This document shows, piece by piece, positions 6,746-14,506 of a stretch of 15,154 nt of DNA (positions are counted from its first letter, which is position 1; every line of letters begins with the position of its first letter). The notes under the pieces are model-generated. The model saw nothing but the letters and a program-made list of their open reading frames with translations. It did not search any database and was not told the origin of the DNA. This DNA comes from Treponema sp. (GTDB taxonomy: Bacteria; Spirochaetota; Spirochaetia; Treponematales; Breznakiellaceae). The stretch lies in assembly GCA_031283505.1 (NCBI GenBank), contig JAITBO010000071.1, positions 1 through 15,154 of the forward strand, written 5' to 3'. The translations under genes were made by a program, and so were the position numbers.

Positions 6746-7768
6746 ATGAAAATAGGAATTGTTGAACAGCCAAGGGTATTGACGATTGCCGAGCGTGATA
6801 TTCCGGTTGTTAAAGACAGTGATGATGTTCTTGTCAAAGTGAAACGGGTCGGCATTTGCGGATCGGACATTCATATTTTTCATGGAAAAAATCCTTTTGC
6901 CGTATATCCTCGTGTATGGGGCCATGAGTTTACCGGGGAAATTGTTGAAACCGGCGGTGGTGTACGGGAGGTAAGCAGCGGGGACCATGTGGTTGTGGAA
7001 CCGATTATTTTTTGCGGTCATTGTTATGCCTGCCGTCAGGGACGGGGTAATGTGTGTGAACAACTCAAAGTGATGGGGGTTCATATTGACGGAGGTTGTC
7101 AAGAATATGTACTTGTGCCTGCATCTAATGTTCATAAAATATCCCCGCAGGTTCCCTGGGATGAGGCAGTTCTTGTTGAACCTTTCACCATCGGTGCACA
7201 GGCATGTTATCGGGGCAATGTACAGAAAGGGGACGTTGTATTGATCATGGGAGCCGGAACCATCGGTCTTACTGCCGCTGTAATGGCAAAACTTATGGGG
7301 GCCACGGTTATCATAAGCGATTTGATTCCTGAGAAACTCCGTTATGCGGAAAGCATTGGTGTGGATTTTACTATTAACGCAAGAGGAGAAAACTTATTTG
7401 ATAAAGTGAAGGATATCACTGCCGGTATGGGATCAAATATAACTATTGATGCGGTATGTAATAAAAAAAGTTTTGAGGATGCGGTGGAGATTACTTCCGC
7501 CGCGGGAAAAATAGTAGAATTGTCATTTAATGAAATACCCAGCAATATCGCGCCGGTGGGGATCGTTAAAAAAGAACTGACCATCTGCGGTTCCCGGCTG
7601 CAAACGAAACGTTTCCCGGGGGTAATTGACTACCTCAAACAGGGGGAACTTCCTTTGAAAGGTTTTGTTACCGGAATTTTTTCACTGGACGAAATGAACC
7701 GTGCATTTGATTATGTGGATAAAAACAACACAACGGTACGAAAAACGATCATCAGTTTTGATTTGTAG
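6746..7768 (+). CDS. Zinc-dependent medium-chain dehydrogenase, RspB/L-gulonate 5-dehydrogenase-like
   Basis: This 340-residue MDR-family enzyme has catalytic zinc ligands Cys38 (GICGSD), His60-Glu61 (GHEF) and Glu145 (VEP). The structural zinc cysteines at 90, 93, 96 and 104 (CGHCYACRQGRGNVC) are complete. The Rossmann motif is GAGTIG (169-174), and Asp192 after the second strand predicts NAD rather than NADP. Its N-terminal half (GICGSDIHIFHGKNPFAVYPRVWGHE) strongly resembles RspB. Some RspB-like enzymes oxidise L-gulonate to D-fructuronate, which would feed the UxuB-UxuA-KdgK genes that follow. The substrate is inferred from context; L-galactonate, L-idonate or another polyol acid is possible. 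AGGAGG at 6731-6736 supports the start. Confidence 0.85.
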   Translation: MKIGIVEQPRVLTIAERDIPVVKDSDDVLVKVKRVGICGSDIHIFHGKNPFAVYPRVWGHEFTGEIVETGGGVREVSSGDHVVVEPIIFCGHCYACRQGRGNVCEQLKVMGVHIDGGCQEYVLVPASNVHKISPQVPWDEAVLVEPFTIGAQACYRGNVQKGDVVLIMGAGTIGLTAAVMAKLMGATVIISDLIPEKLRYAESIGVDFTINARGENLFDKVKDITAGMGSNITIDAVCNKKSFEDAVEITSAAGKIVELSFNEIPSNIAPVGIVKKELTICGSRLQTKRFPGVIDYLKQGELPLKGFVTGIFSLDEMNRAFDYVDKNNTTVRKTIISFDL

Positions 7769-7802
7769 GTGGTGATTAAACAAAAGTTTTGTAAATCAAA
7801 AC
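7755..7802. repeat. Nested inverted repeat across the end of the dehydrogenase gene
   Basis: GTTTTGATTT (7755-7764) and AAATCAAAAC (7793-7802) form a perfect 10-bp inverted repeat that straddles the dehydrogenase stop codon (7766-7768). Inside it, ACAAAAGTTTTGT (7780-7792) is a second near-perfect palindrome. It lies exactly where base composition changes between transporter and enzyme genes. It could be an RNA hairpin, a protein site or a recombination scar. Confidence 0.5.
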
Positions 7803-7831
7803 GTATAAAACCAAGAGAGGAGAGCAATAGT

Positions 7832-8899
7832 ATGCAGATGACCATGCGCTGGTTCGGGAAAGGTTATGATTCGGTCAGTTTGAAATATATCCGTCAGGTG
7901 CCGGGGGTTACAGGGATTATTTCCACCCTCTACGGGGCTCTTCCCGGCGAGGTCTGGGAGAAGGAAGCGATCCTTGCCCTAAAAAAGGAAGTGGAAGCCG
8001 CTGGGTTTTCCCTGGCGGGGATTGAAAACGTCAATATCCACGACGCCATCAAAACCGGCGCTCCCGAGCGGGACCGGTATATCGACAATTATATTACCAC
8101 CCTTTCACGCTTGGGCGAGGCGGGCATCCGCATGATCTGTTACAACTTTATGCCTGTCTTTGACTGGACCAGGACTGAACTGGCTAAACTGCGGTCCGAC
8201 GGCAGTACCACCATGAGCTACGATCAGTCCGTCATTGACACCATCGATCCCAACGACATGATCGGGCTTATTGAGCGGCAGTCCAAGGGTTTTGTGATGG
8301 CCGGCTGGGAACCGGAACGGCTGGCCCGGCTGAAAGAGCTTTTTGACATGTATAAGGATGTGGACGAAGCGGGGCTCTTTGAAAACCTGAAATACTTTAT
8401 CGACCGGATTATGCCGGCCTGTAACAAGTATGATATCAATATGGCAATACATCCGGATGATCCCGCATGGCCTGTCTTCGGCCTCCCCCGGATCGTGACG
8501 GGCAAGGAAAAGCTCCTGCGCCTTATCGGCCTTTCCGATAACCCGCATCACGGGGTTACTCTTTGTACCGGAAGCCTGGGAACTAATCCCGCCAACAACA
8601 TTCCTGATATCATCCGCAGCCTTAAGGGGCGGATCTATTTCGCCCATGTGAGGAACCTGCTCCATACCGCCCCGGGAAAATTTGAAGAAGCCGCCCATCT
8701 TTCCGGTGATGGTTCAATAGACATGTTTGCGGTGATGAAGGCCCTCTACGACACCGGTTTCAATGGCCCTGTCAGGCCCGATCATGGCCGGGCGATTTGG
8801 GGTGAAGTATGTATGCCGGGATACGGCCTCTATGACCGGGCCCTGGGCGCGGCCTATCTAAACGGCCTCTGGGAAGCGATTGATAAGTTGAATGTTTAA
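7832..8899 (+). CDS. uxuA: D-mannonate dehydratase
   Basis: This 355-residue protein matches the short form of UxuA. It dehydrates D-mannonate to 2-keto-3-deoxy-D-gluconate. Family hallmarks are MRWFGKGYDSVSLKYIRQVPGV at the start, NFMPVFDWTRTEL (105-117), and the metal-binding set His207 (AIHPDDPAW), Cys245 (CTGSLGTN), His272 (AHVRN) and Asp317 (RPDHGR) of the TIM-barrel fold. The frame is open back to a GTG at 7769, but the ATG at 7832 is chosen because GAGAGGAG lies just upstream and the family begins M..TMRWFG. The gene is much richer in G+C than the transporter genes before it. Confidence 0.95.
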   Translation: MQMTMRWFGKGYDSVSLKYIRQVPGVTGIISTLYGALPGEVWEKEAILALKKEVEAAGFSLAGIENVNIHDAIKTGAPERDRYIDNYITTLSRLGEAGIRMICYNFMPVFDWTRTELAKLRSDGSTTMSYDQSVIDTIDPNDMIGLIERQSKGFVMAGWEPERLARLKELFDMYKDVDEAGLFENLKYFIDRIMPACNKYDINMAIHPDDPAWPVFGLPRIVTGKEKLLRLIGLSDNPHHGVTLCTGSLGTNPANNIPDIIRSLKGRIYFAHVRNLLHTAPGKFEEAAHLSGDGSIDMFAVMKALYDTGFNGPVRPDHGRAIWGEVCMPGYGLYDRALGAAYLNGLWEAIDKLNV

Positions 8900-8929
8900 T
8901 AACCTACGTCTATTTTTATGGAGAAATAA

Positions 8930-10552
8930 ATGCGTTTAACTAACGATAGTTTGAAAGACCCCTCTGCTTGGGAAAAAGCGGATATCGCGCTGCCCCGGTT
9001 TGATCGGGCGGCCATGATCGCCGCCACTGAAGCCGCGCCGGGCTGGGTACATTTCGGGGCGGGGAATATTTTCCGCGCCTTTCTTGCGGCGCTTCAGCAG
9101 ACCCTGTTGGATCAGGGGCTCGAAAAGACCGGCGTCATTGTAGCTGCAGGCTATGATGGGGAGATCATTGATACGTGTTTTCTGCCCTTCAATAACCTCA
9201 GCCTCCTGGTAACCCTCAAAGCCGACGGCAGTATCGGGAAGCAGGTTATTGCCAGCATCGCCTCCGCTCTGCGCATGGACAGGGCCGCGGATTATGAAAA
9301 GCTGAAACATATTTTCGCAAGCCCCGGTTTGCGGATGGCTAGTCTCACCATTACCGAAAAGGGCTATAGTATCCGCGGGCAGGACGGCGTGTTGCTTCCC
9401 GCTATAGCCGGGGATTTTCGCGCGGGGCCGGAGGCGTCCCGAAGTTATCTGGGCCGTATCACCGCTTTGTGCTGGGAACGCTATATCCGGGGCGGCCTGC
9501 CTCTGGCAATGGTGAGCATGGACAACTGTTCCCACAACGGGGACAAGCTCTTTGCCGCCGTCGAAGCGTTTGCGGCCGCCTGGTCGGAAAACGGCTTCAC
9601 CGATAACGGCTTCCTGGAGTATGTGCGGAATCCTTCACGGCTCTCCTTCCCCTGGAGCATGATCGATAAGATCACTCCCCGTCCCGACGACAGCGTGCGG
9701 AACATGCTCACATCCCTCGGTTTTGAGGATACCCGGATTTTGGTTACAGAGAAAAATTCCTACAGCGCCCCCTTCGTGAACGCCGAGGAAACCCAGTACC
9801 TCGTCATCGAAGATCGTTTTCCCAATGGAAGACCGGCTTTGGAAAAGGCGGGAGTTTTGTTTACCGACAGGGAAACGGTGGACAAGGTTGAAAAGATGAA
9901 GGTCTGTACCTGCCTAAATCCGCTTCATACCGCGCTGGCGGTGTTCGGGTGCCTCCTGGGCTATACCAGGATCAGCGAAGAGATGAAGGACGGCGATTTG
10001 GTACGGCTGATTGAATGTATCGGCTACCGGGAAGGGCTGCCGGTGGTAACCGATCCGGGGATTATCTCTCCCAAGCAGTTCATCGATCAGGTGATCAAGC
10101 AGCGTTTTCCCAACCCTTTCATGCCCGACACCCCTCAGCGTATCGCTTCGGATACTTCCTTAAAAATCCCCATCCGTTTTGGGGAGACCCTCAAGGCGTA
10201 CCGGAAAAATGCCACCCTTTCAACCGGTGATTTAACAGGTATTCCCCTGGTCTTGGCGGCTTGGCTTCGCTATCTCCTGGGTGTCGATGATCAGGGGCGC
10301 TCCTTTACAGTTAGCCCTGACCCACTTTATACTATCCTCAGTTCTTTCTTGGGCAGCCTGCGTCTAGGTCAGAGCGGTCCTTTCCACGACATCCTGGAAC
10401 CGGTGCTCTCGGATGCGGCGCTTTTCGGCCTCAACTTATACGAAGCCGGCTTGGGAGAAAAAGTGGAAGCCTATTTTACGGAGTTTATGGCCGGGCCCGG
10501 TGCGGTACGGACCGGCTTGAAATCTAATTTAGATAGGAGCGTATCAGCATGA
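8930..10552 (+). CDS. uxuB: Mannitol-dehydrogenase-family oxidoreductase, probable fructuronate reductase
   Basis: This 540-residue member of the polyol-specific long-chain dehydrogenase family probably reduces D-fructuronate to D-mannonate with NADH, supplying UxuA. Landmarks are WVHFGAGNIFRAF (39-51, nucleotide-binding start), ITEKGY (141-146) and SMDNCSHNGDKL with Lys206 in the catalytic position. TCLNPLHTALAVFGCLLGY lies in the C-terminal helical domain. It is somewhat longer than the classical UxuB of about 490 residues. GGAGA lies before the ATG at 8930. Mannitol dehydrogenase or tagaturonate reductase activity cannot be excluded by motif alone, but the uxuA and kdgK neighbours favour fructuronate. 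Confidence 0.88.
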   Translation: MRLTNDSLKDPSAWEKADIALPRFDRAAMIAATEAAPGWVHFGAGNIFRAFLAALQQTLLDQGLEKTGVIVAAGYDGEIIDTCFLPFNNLSLLVTLKADGSIGKQVIASIASALRMDRAADYEKLKHIFASPGLRMASLTITEKGYSIRGQDGVLLPAIAGDFRAGPEASRSYLGRITALCWERYIRGGLPLAMVSMDNCSHNGDKLFAAVEAFAAAWSENGFTDNGFLEYVRNPSRLSFPWSMIDKITPRPDDSVRNMLTSLGFEDTRILVTEKNSYSAPFVNAEETQYLVIEDRFPNGRPALEKAGVLFTDRETVDKVEKMKVCTCLNPLHTALAVFGCLLGYTRISEEMKDGDLVRLIECIGYREGLPVVTDPGIISPKQFIDQVIKQRFPNPFMPDTPQRIASDTSLKIPIRFGETLKAYRKNATLSTGDLTGIPLVLAAWLRYLLGVDDQGRSFTVSPDPLYTILSSFLGSLRLGQSGPFHDILEPVLSDAALFGLNLYEAGLGEKVEAYFTEFMAGPGAVRTGLKSNLDRSVSA

Positions 10553-11580
10553 AGCGGATTATTACTTTTGGCGAGATTATGCTGCGGTTGGCCCCGGAGG
10601 GTTATTATCGCTTTGCCCAGGCCAATACCTACGGGGCCACTTACGGCGGCGGGGAAGCCAACGTGGCGGTGTCCCTGGCGGGCTTCGGTCTCGACGCCGC
10701 CTTTGTGACCAAACTCCCCGGGCACGAAATCGGCCAGGCCGCCGTCAATTCCCTGCGCAGCCTCGGGGTGGACACTTCCCGTATCGTCCGGGGAGGAAAC
10801 CGGGTTGGGATATACTTCCTGGAAAAAGGCGCTTCCCAGCGGTCCTCCAAAGTCATCTATGACCGGGCACATTCGGCCATTGCGGAAGCTGCTGCCGCCG
10901 ACTTTGACTGGAACGCCATTTTCAGTGCCGGGACGAAGGCCAACTGGTTCCACTTTACCGGCATCACTCCTGCCCTGTCCGACAGCACCGCAGCCGTCAC
11001 CATGGAGGCCTGCAAAGCCGCCAAGACCAACGGCCTCACCGTATCCTGCGATCTTAATTACCGGAAAAACCTCTGGTCCCGGGAAAAGGCCGGGAAAGTT
11101 ATGGAAAAGCTCATGGAATACGTGGATCTTTGCATTGCCAACGAAGAGGATGCTGCGGACGTATTTGGTATCCGGGCGGGAAACAGCGACGTGACTGCCG
11201 GTAAGATCAGTCATGAAGGCTATAAGGAAGTGGCGGCGGCGCTGATGAAACGTTTCGGGTTTACCCAGGTGGCCATCACTCTCCGGGAATCGCTTTCCGC
11301 TAACGATAACAATTGGGCGGCCATGCTCTGGGACGGTAAGGACTGCCATTTCTCAAAGAAATATGCGGTACATATTGTTGACCGGGTGGGAGGGGGCGAC
11401 AGCTTCGGTGCGGGGCTCATCTACGGCAGCCTGGAAGGTATGCCTCCCCAGGAACGGCTGGAATTCGCCGTTGCCACAAGCTGCCTCAAGCATACCATTG
11501 AAGGGGACTTTAACATGGTCTCGGTGGACGAGGTGAAGAAACTCGCCGCCGGCGACGCCTCCGGCCGGGTCCAGCGCTAA
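10549..11580 (+). CDS. kdgK: 2-dehydro-3-deoxygluconokinase (KDG kinase)
   Basis: This 343-residue PfkB-family sugar kinase phosphorylates KDG to KDPG. It shows the N-terminal ITFGEIMLRLAP, the glycine-rich substrate motif GGGEANVAVSLAGFG (33-47) and the C-terminal signature DRVGGGDSFGAG (278-289) with Asp284 as the catalytic base. It starts inside the stop of the reductase gene (ATGA overlap), which indicates translational coupling. It is the last gene of the operon. KDPG aldolase, needed to split the product, is not in the window. Confidence 0.9.
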   Translation: MKRIITFGEIMLRLAPEGYYRFAQANTYGATYGGGEANVAVSLAGFGLDAAFVTKLPGHEIGQAAVNSLRSLGVDTSRIVRGGNRVGIYFLEKGASQRSSKVIYDRAHSAIAEAAAADFDWNAIFSAGTKANWFHFTGITPALSDSTAAVTMEACKAAKTNGLTVSCDLNYRKNLWSREKAGKVMEKLMEYVDLCIANEEDAADVFGIRAGNSDVTAGKISHEGYKEVAAALMKRFGFTQVAITLRESLSANDNNWAAMLWDGKDCHFSKKYAVHIVDRVGGGDSFGAGLIYGSLEGMPPQERLEFAVATSCLKHTIEGDFNMVSVDEVKKLAAGDASGRVQR

Positions 11581-11590
11581 CAGCGTTTTT
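11573..11590 (+). terminator. Weak intrinsic terminator after kdgK
   Basis: AGCGCT (11573-11578) pairs with AGCGTT (11582-11587), with one G-U pair, around a three-base AAC loop, ending in a T-run at 11586-11590. The stem includes the kdgK stop codon. It is short, so termination may be partial. Confidence 0.4.
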
Positions 11591-11631
11591 ACCCTTTGCT
11601 TTTTTACCGCCGCAATACCTCAAAACAGGGG

Positions 11632-11660
11632 TTGGCATTAATATTCCCCAAGGGTACTTT
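11632..11660 (+). promoter_or_regulatory. Candidate promoter for the Nudix gene
   Basis: TTGGCA (11632-11637), a 17-nt spacer and TACTTT (11655-11660) are placed so that transcription would begin at or within 1-2 nt of the ATG at 11667. The -10 box is poor at its end, and an overlapping TATATA run could serve instead. Confidence 0.4.
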
Positions 11661-11666
11661 ATATAT

Positions 11667-12221
11667 ATGAAAGATGAGCACCTTATTTGGCGCGAAGAGG
11701 GACGGCGGGAGGTCTACCGTTCCCGAGTTTTATCAATTCGGGATACTATTTGCAAATCACCGGAGGGAGAATCCCGGATTTTTACGGTTATCGATGCCCC
11801 GGACTGGGCTATCGTGGTACCGGTAATTGAGACAATACGGGGAAAGGAATTCATAATGGTCCGGCAATGGCGTCACGGTTCCCGGGAGCTAAGCCTGGAA
11901 TTTCCCGGCGGGGTTTTCGAGCCCGGCGAAGATGCCCTGGCGGCGGCGGCCCGGGAACTGCGGGAAGAAACCGCCTATACTCCGGGAACCATCCGGAAAA
12001 TTGGGGTATTCAGCCCCAATCCGGCGCTCATGGCTAACCATGTTCACATCTTTTTAGCCGAAAATCTGAACCCTTTAGATAAACAAGACCTGGATGAAGA
12101 TGAATATGTGGACGTAGAACTGATCCCCGTCCGGGAAGTATTCCAGGGGCTGGGGCGGCCGCCCTATGTGCACGCCCTCATGGCCTCGGCATACAGCCTC
12201 TATTTACAGACTACCGAATAG
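11667..12221 (+). CDS. Nudix hydrolase, ADP-ribose pyrophosphatase-like
   Basis: This 184-residue cytosolic protein carries a Nudix box at 82-104: G82-x5-E88-x7-R96-E97-L-x-E100-E101-x-A103-Y104. The metal-binding glutamates are present; the usual Gly near the end is Ala103. The upstream VVPVIE, MVRQWRH and LEFPGG strand pattern is typical of ADP-ribose pyrophosphatases, which split nucleoside diphosphate sugars. No strong Shine-Dalgarno sequence precedes the ATG, and the best promoter would give an almost leaderless message. It is separate from the catabolic operon and its 3' end overlaps the converging LysM gene by 11 nt. The exact substrate is not determined. Confidence 0.88.
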   Translation: MKDEHLIWREEGRREVYRSRVLSIRDTICKSPEGESRIFTVIDAPDWAIVVPVIETIRGKEFIMVRQWRHGSRELSLEFPGGVFEPGEDALAAAARELREETAYTPGTIRKIGVFSPNPALMANHVHIFLAENLNPLDKQDLDEDEYVDVELIPVREVFQGLGRPPYVHALMASAYSLYLQTTE

Positions 12222-12987
12222 GTTCGTAGGTCTTGTTTGCGTCCCAGATCCCTTCCCGGTATTCACCCTGAGCGCTGGGGATATCCAGAACCATCCCCGG
12301 TTCGATGATGTCGGGATTATCCGGGTTGGGTAATTTCGCCTTATTCGCATTGTAGAGCAGCCGCCATTTATGGGGATCACCGTAGGCCCAGGAACGCCCG
12401 GCGATGTTCCAGAGACAGTCCTGAGAACTCGCCCACGGACGGACCGTATACCGGGCAGGCAGTTCCGGTTTCCCCTCCGGAACAGACGCAGGTACCTGCG
12501 CAGGAGCGGGGACGGGCGCCGGCACAGATTCCTGCGCGGGAGCAGAGATATAGGCCAGGAAATCTATCACCCGCCGGGCCGCGGCAATAGCCTCGTCCCA
12601 GGACTCTTCACTCCGGAATGAAATCGCCTCGTTATAGGCCTGTTCCGACTTTCCGTATTCTTCAGGGTTTGTCCGGGGGGCTCCGACAGAAACCGCCCAG
12701 TCAATACGAGTCTTCGCGGCGGCAATAGCATTATCGGTCTCTTTTATTTTTAGCTGCAACGCCACATATTCATCGGATAGTTGGGCATACCTAAGCGCCT
12801 CGGCGGCATAATTGGAGGATGTATCGTAATCACCGTAGGCATAACTTTCCTGGGCCAGATTGGTAAGCCGCAAACTTTCCAGATAGTACCGGTTATTCCG
12901 TATGTCCGGGGGGGCGTCCTGGGAAAAAACCGGCGAAAACCCCCAAGCAAAGAGGATTACCGATCCTAAAAGCACGATCCTTTTCAT
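12211..12987 (-). CDS. Exported LysM-domain protein
   Basis: This 258-residue protein starts MKRIVLLGSVILFAWGFSPVFSQ, a signal peptide with likely cleavage after the FSQ near residue 23. Residues 30-145 are helical and TPR/coiled-coil-like, with repeated A/Y-rich patterns (AQESYAYGDYDTSSNYAAEAL; SEQAYNEAISFRSEESWDEAI). A Pro/Ala/Val linker (150-177) leads to a LysM domain at about 179-237 (YTVRPWASSQDCLWNIAGRSW...NPDIIEPGMVLDIP), which binds peptidoglycan glycan chains. It starts inside the stop of the upstream lipoprotein gene (ATGA overlap), so the two are probably partners in the periplasm. I recall similar LysM/TPR proteins in treponemes, but no named orthologue is claimed. Confidence 0.85.
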   Translation of the reverse strand: MKRIVLLGSVILFAWGFSPVFSQDAPPDIRNNRYYLESLRLTNLAQESYAYGDYDTSSNYAAEALRYAQLSDEYVALQLKIKETDNAIAAAKTRIDWAVSVGAPRTNPEEYGKSEQAYNEAISFRSEESWDEAIAAARRVIDFLAYISAPAQESVPAPVPAPAQVPASVPEGKPELPARYTVRPWASSQDCLWNIAGRSWAYGDPHKWRLLYNANKAKLPNPDNPDIIEPGMVLDIPSAQGEYREGIWDANKTYEPIR

Positions 12988-14120
12988 TTCGTTCCTCCTT
13001 GTAAAATAGCCGCCGCTTCCAGTGTGGTTTTTTCGCTCTTACTAACCCTGGTTTCAGCTGTGGAGATCGCCTCTTCAGCTACTACCCGCTTCGCTTCAGC
13101 GTTTTCCGCAGCGGTAAGAAACAGGGGAATGACTTGGGAAAAATATTCCGAAGATCCGGCGTAATCCTGGGCATTATAAGCGGCGTTTCCCCGGGTATAG
13201 ACCCCGTCGGCATTACTGAATTCCTGTCTTACCGCAACATTAGCCTTCGCGCTCAGCGCTTTCCGGCGTGCGGCCTCGGCGGATGCCCTCAGGTCCCCGG
13301 CGAAACTCAGCCAACCCTGATTCATTGTCAAGGTATACCGTAGGAACGCCTCTTCCGCATGATCATTCGCCGCGTCTACTTCCCCGCTGTCATAGGCGGC
13401 GATGCCGCTGACCATGGACTCATCGGCAAGTCCATAATTGCCCGCATCATACTGCGTAAAACCCCGTTCTTCAATTTCTTCCCTAAGCCTATAGGCCTGG
13501 GCGCCCGTACTCAGCGCATGGTACCGGGCCAGGGCGCCAAAGGCCGCTTCCGCCGCGGCATAGTAATTTTCCGCCCCGGCATTTGCCGTTTCCCCGGCTT
13601 CATAGAACTCCAGGGCCTGATCAATAAGCTTATCCGCCGCCTCAAGCCGGGCAGGGGAAATATTCCGGATTCCGGCATCAATCGCCTCGTCCCTGACCTG
13701 GAGTATTTCTTCCGATAGATCCTGGTAATATAAGGGCAGGCATTTGCGGGCCACAGTATCGTAGCTTTCCGCCGCGGCGTTGTAGAGGGCTATGGTGTTT
13801 TTCACGTCCCCCAGGGTCCCTTCCTTGGCGTTTTCCCTGGCGGCGGCGAATTGCCCCTCCGCGGCATCCCATTCCGGGGAAAAGTAGCCGGGACTGTCAA
13901 TGTCCAGGGCTTGTTTTCTGGATGTCCCCACCCGGCTTAAGGCTTTTTGCAGATTATCAAGCGCTGCCTGATCCGGGGGTCCCCCGTCGGGATCCACCAC
14001 AACCGGCGGCCGCCGTTCCTGAGGCGCTTCTTCTACCGGCGGCGGCGCGGCGGCGCAGGAAAAGACCAATAGGGAAACAAAAATTCCGGCAAAAACACCG
14101 GGAAAAAGGTAACTTTTCAT
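12984..14120 (-). CDS. Lipoprotein with TPR-like or coiled-coil helical repeats
   Basis: This 378-residue protein has a hydrophobic signal and the relaxed spirochetal-type lipobox LVFSC with Cys22 as the lipid anchor. A proline-rich spacer (24-50) is followed by a long Ala/Glu-rich helical region. It contains recurring units such as ALEFYEAGETANAGAENYYAA, GFTQYDAGNYGLADESMVSG, YDSGEVDAANDHAEEAFLRY and GNAAYNAQDYAGSSEYFSQ, which look like degenerate TPR repeats. AAGGAG lies 5 nt before the start and a promoter sits at 14172-14201. It is translationally coupled to the LysM gene, suggesting an envelope scaffold or peptidoglycan-linked complex. No enzyme motif is visible and no specific function is claimed. 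Confidence 0.82.
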   Translation of the reverse strand: MKSYLFPGVFAGIFVSLLVFSCAAAPPPVEEAPQERRPPVVVDPDGGPPDQAALDNLQKALSRVGTSRKQALDIDSPGYFSPEWDAAEGQFAAARENAKEGTLGDVKNTIALYNAAAESYDTVARKCLPLYYQDLSEEILQVRDEAIDAGIRNISPARLEAADKLIDQALEFYEAGETANAGAENYYAAAEAAFGALARYHALSTGAQAYRLREEIEERGFTQYDAGNYGLADESMVSGIAAYDSGEVDAANDHAEEAFLRYTLTMNQGWLSFAGDLRASAEAARRKALSAKANVAVRQEFSNADGVYTRGNAAYNAQDYAGSSEYFSQVIPLFLTAAENAEAKRVVAEEAISTAETRVSKSEKTTLEAAAILQGGTK

Positions 14121-14133
14121 AGGTACTCCTTTT

Positions 14134-14153
14134 ACAAATTAAGTGTAATTTGT
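14134..14153 (-). promoter_or_regulatory. Perfect 8-bp hairpin in the lipoprotein mRNA leader
   Basis: ACAAATTA (14134-14141) and TAATTTGT (14146-14153) are perfectly complementary around a four-base loop. The hairpin would form in the 5' leader just before the AAGGAG ribosome binding site, where it might affect translation or RNA stability. The stem is AT-rich and modest. Confidence 0.4.
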
Positions 14154-14171
14154 TTTGAAGATAACAGCAAG

Positions 14172-14201
14172 ATTATACCATGATATATGAGCCAATTTCA
14201 A
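14172..14201 (-). promoter_or_regulatory. Promoter of the lipoprotein-LysM operon
   Basis: On the minus strand, TTGAAA (14201-14196) is followed by an 18-nt spacer and a consensus TATAAT (14177-14172). The leader to the ATG at 14120 is about 45 nt. A tandem TGCTCAT pair (14204-14217, plus-strand sense) lies immediately upstream of the -35 box. Confidence 0.65.
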
Positions 14202-14294
14202 ACTGCTCATTGCTCATGTATATGATTTTCCTGAGTACTTACACAAGATTTCCGAAAATACTGCAATAGTACCATGCTTTCGACAAAGCCGGCC

Positions 14295-14506
14295 GCCGTG
14301 GACGGCGTTTTTGCTTTCCCCCCCCTTAAACGGCGTGTTAGGTATCTAACGCCTGAAACCCCACGTTTTTACGGAGACAAACCGGCAGGTTTGCCCCTTT
14401 CCCGCTATACCGGCAAAAACACCCCGTTGCCGTGCCAAAACACGGCATTGTCTAAAGACTTTGCCCTAAAACCGGTAGTCAATTCGGCATTTTGGTGTAA
14501 AAACAC
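14295..14506. other. Hairpin-rich stretch upstream of a decayed gene
   Basis: Five short inverted repeats occur in about 210 bases: GCCG/CGGC (14295-14306, followed by GTTTTT); GTTAG/CTAAC with flanking GGC/GCC (14332-14353); CAAACC/GGTTTG (14378-14393); TGCCGTG/CACGGCA (14428-14447); and GTGT/ACAC (14495-14506). The first resembles a terminator. A frame open from 14274 to 14534 (86 codons) has no ribosome binding site and is probably not a gene. The stretch may be a leader or repeat element carried with the family of the next gene. Confidence 0.45.

Noticed and set aside
7769..7831. GTG start extending UxuA by 21 residues
   Set aside because: The extension is AT-rich and lysine-rich, has no family counterpart, and the ATG at 7832 has a good ribosome binding site.
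8105..8698. Long open frame on the minus strand inside uxuA
   Set aside because: It is fully opposite a gene with clear family motifs, has no ribosome binding site, and its translation has no domain character; it is a shadow of G+C-rich coding.
10471..11349. 292-codon minus-strand frame opposite kdgK
   Set aside because: kdgK is supported by PfkB motifs and an ATGA overlap; the opposite frame is low-complexity shadow sequence.
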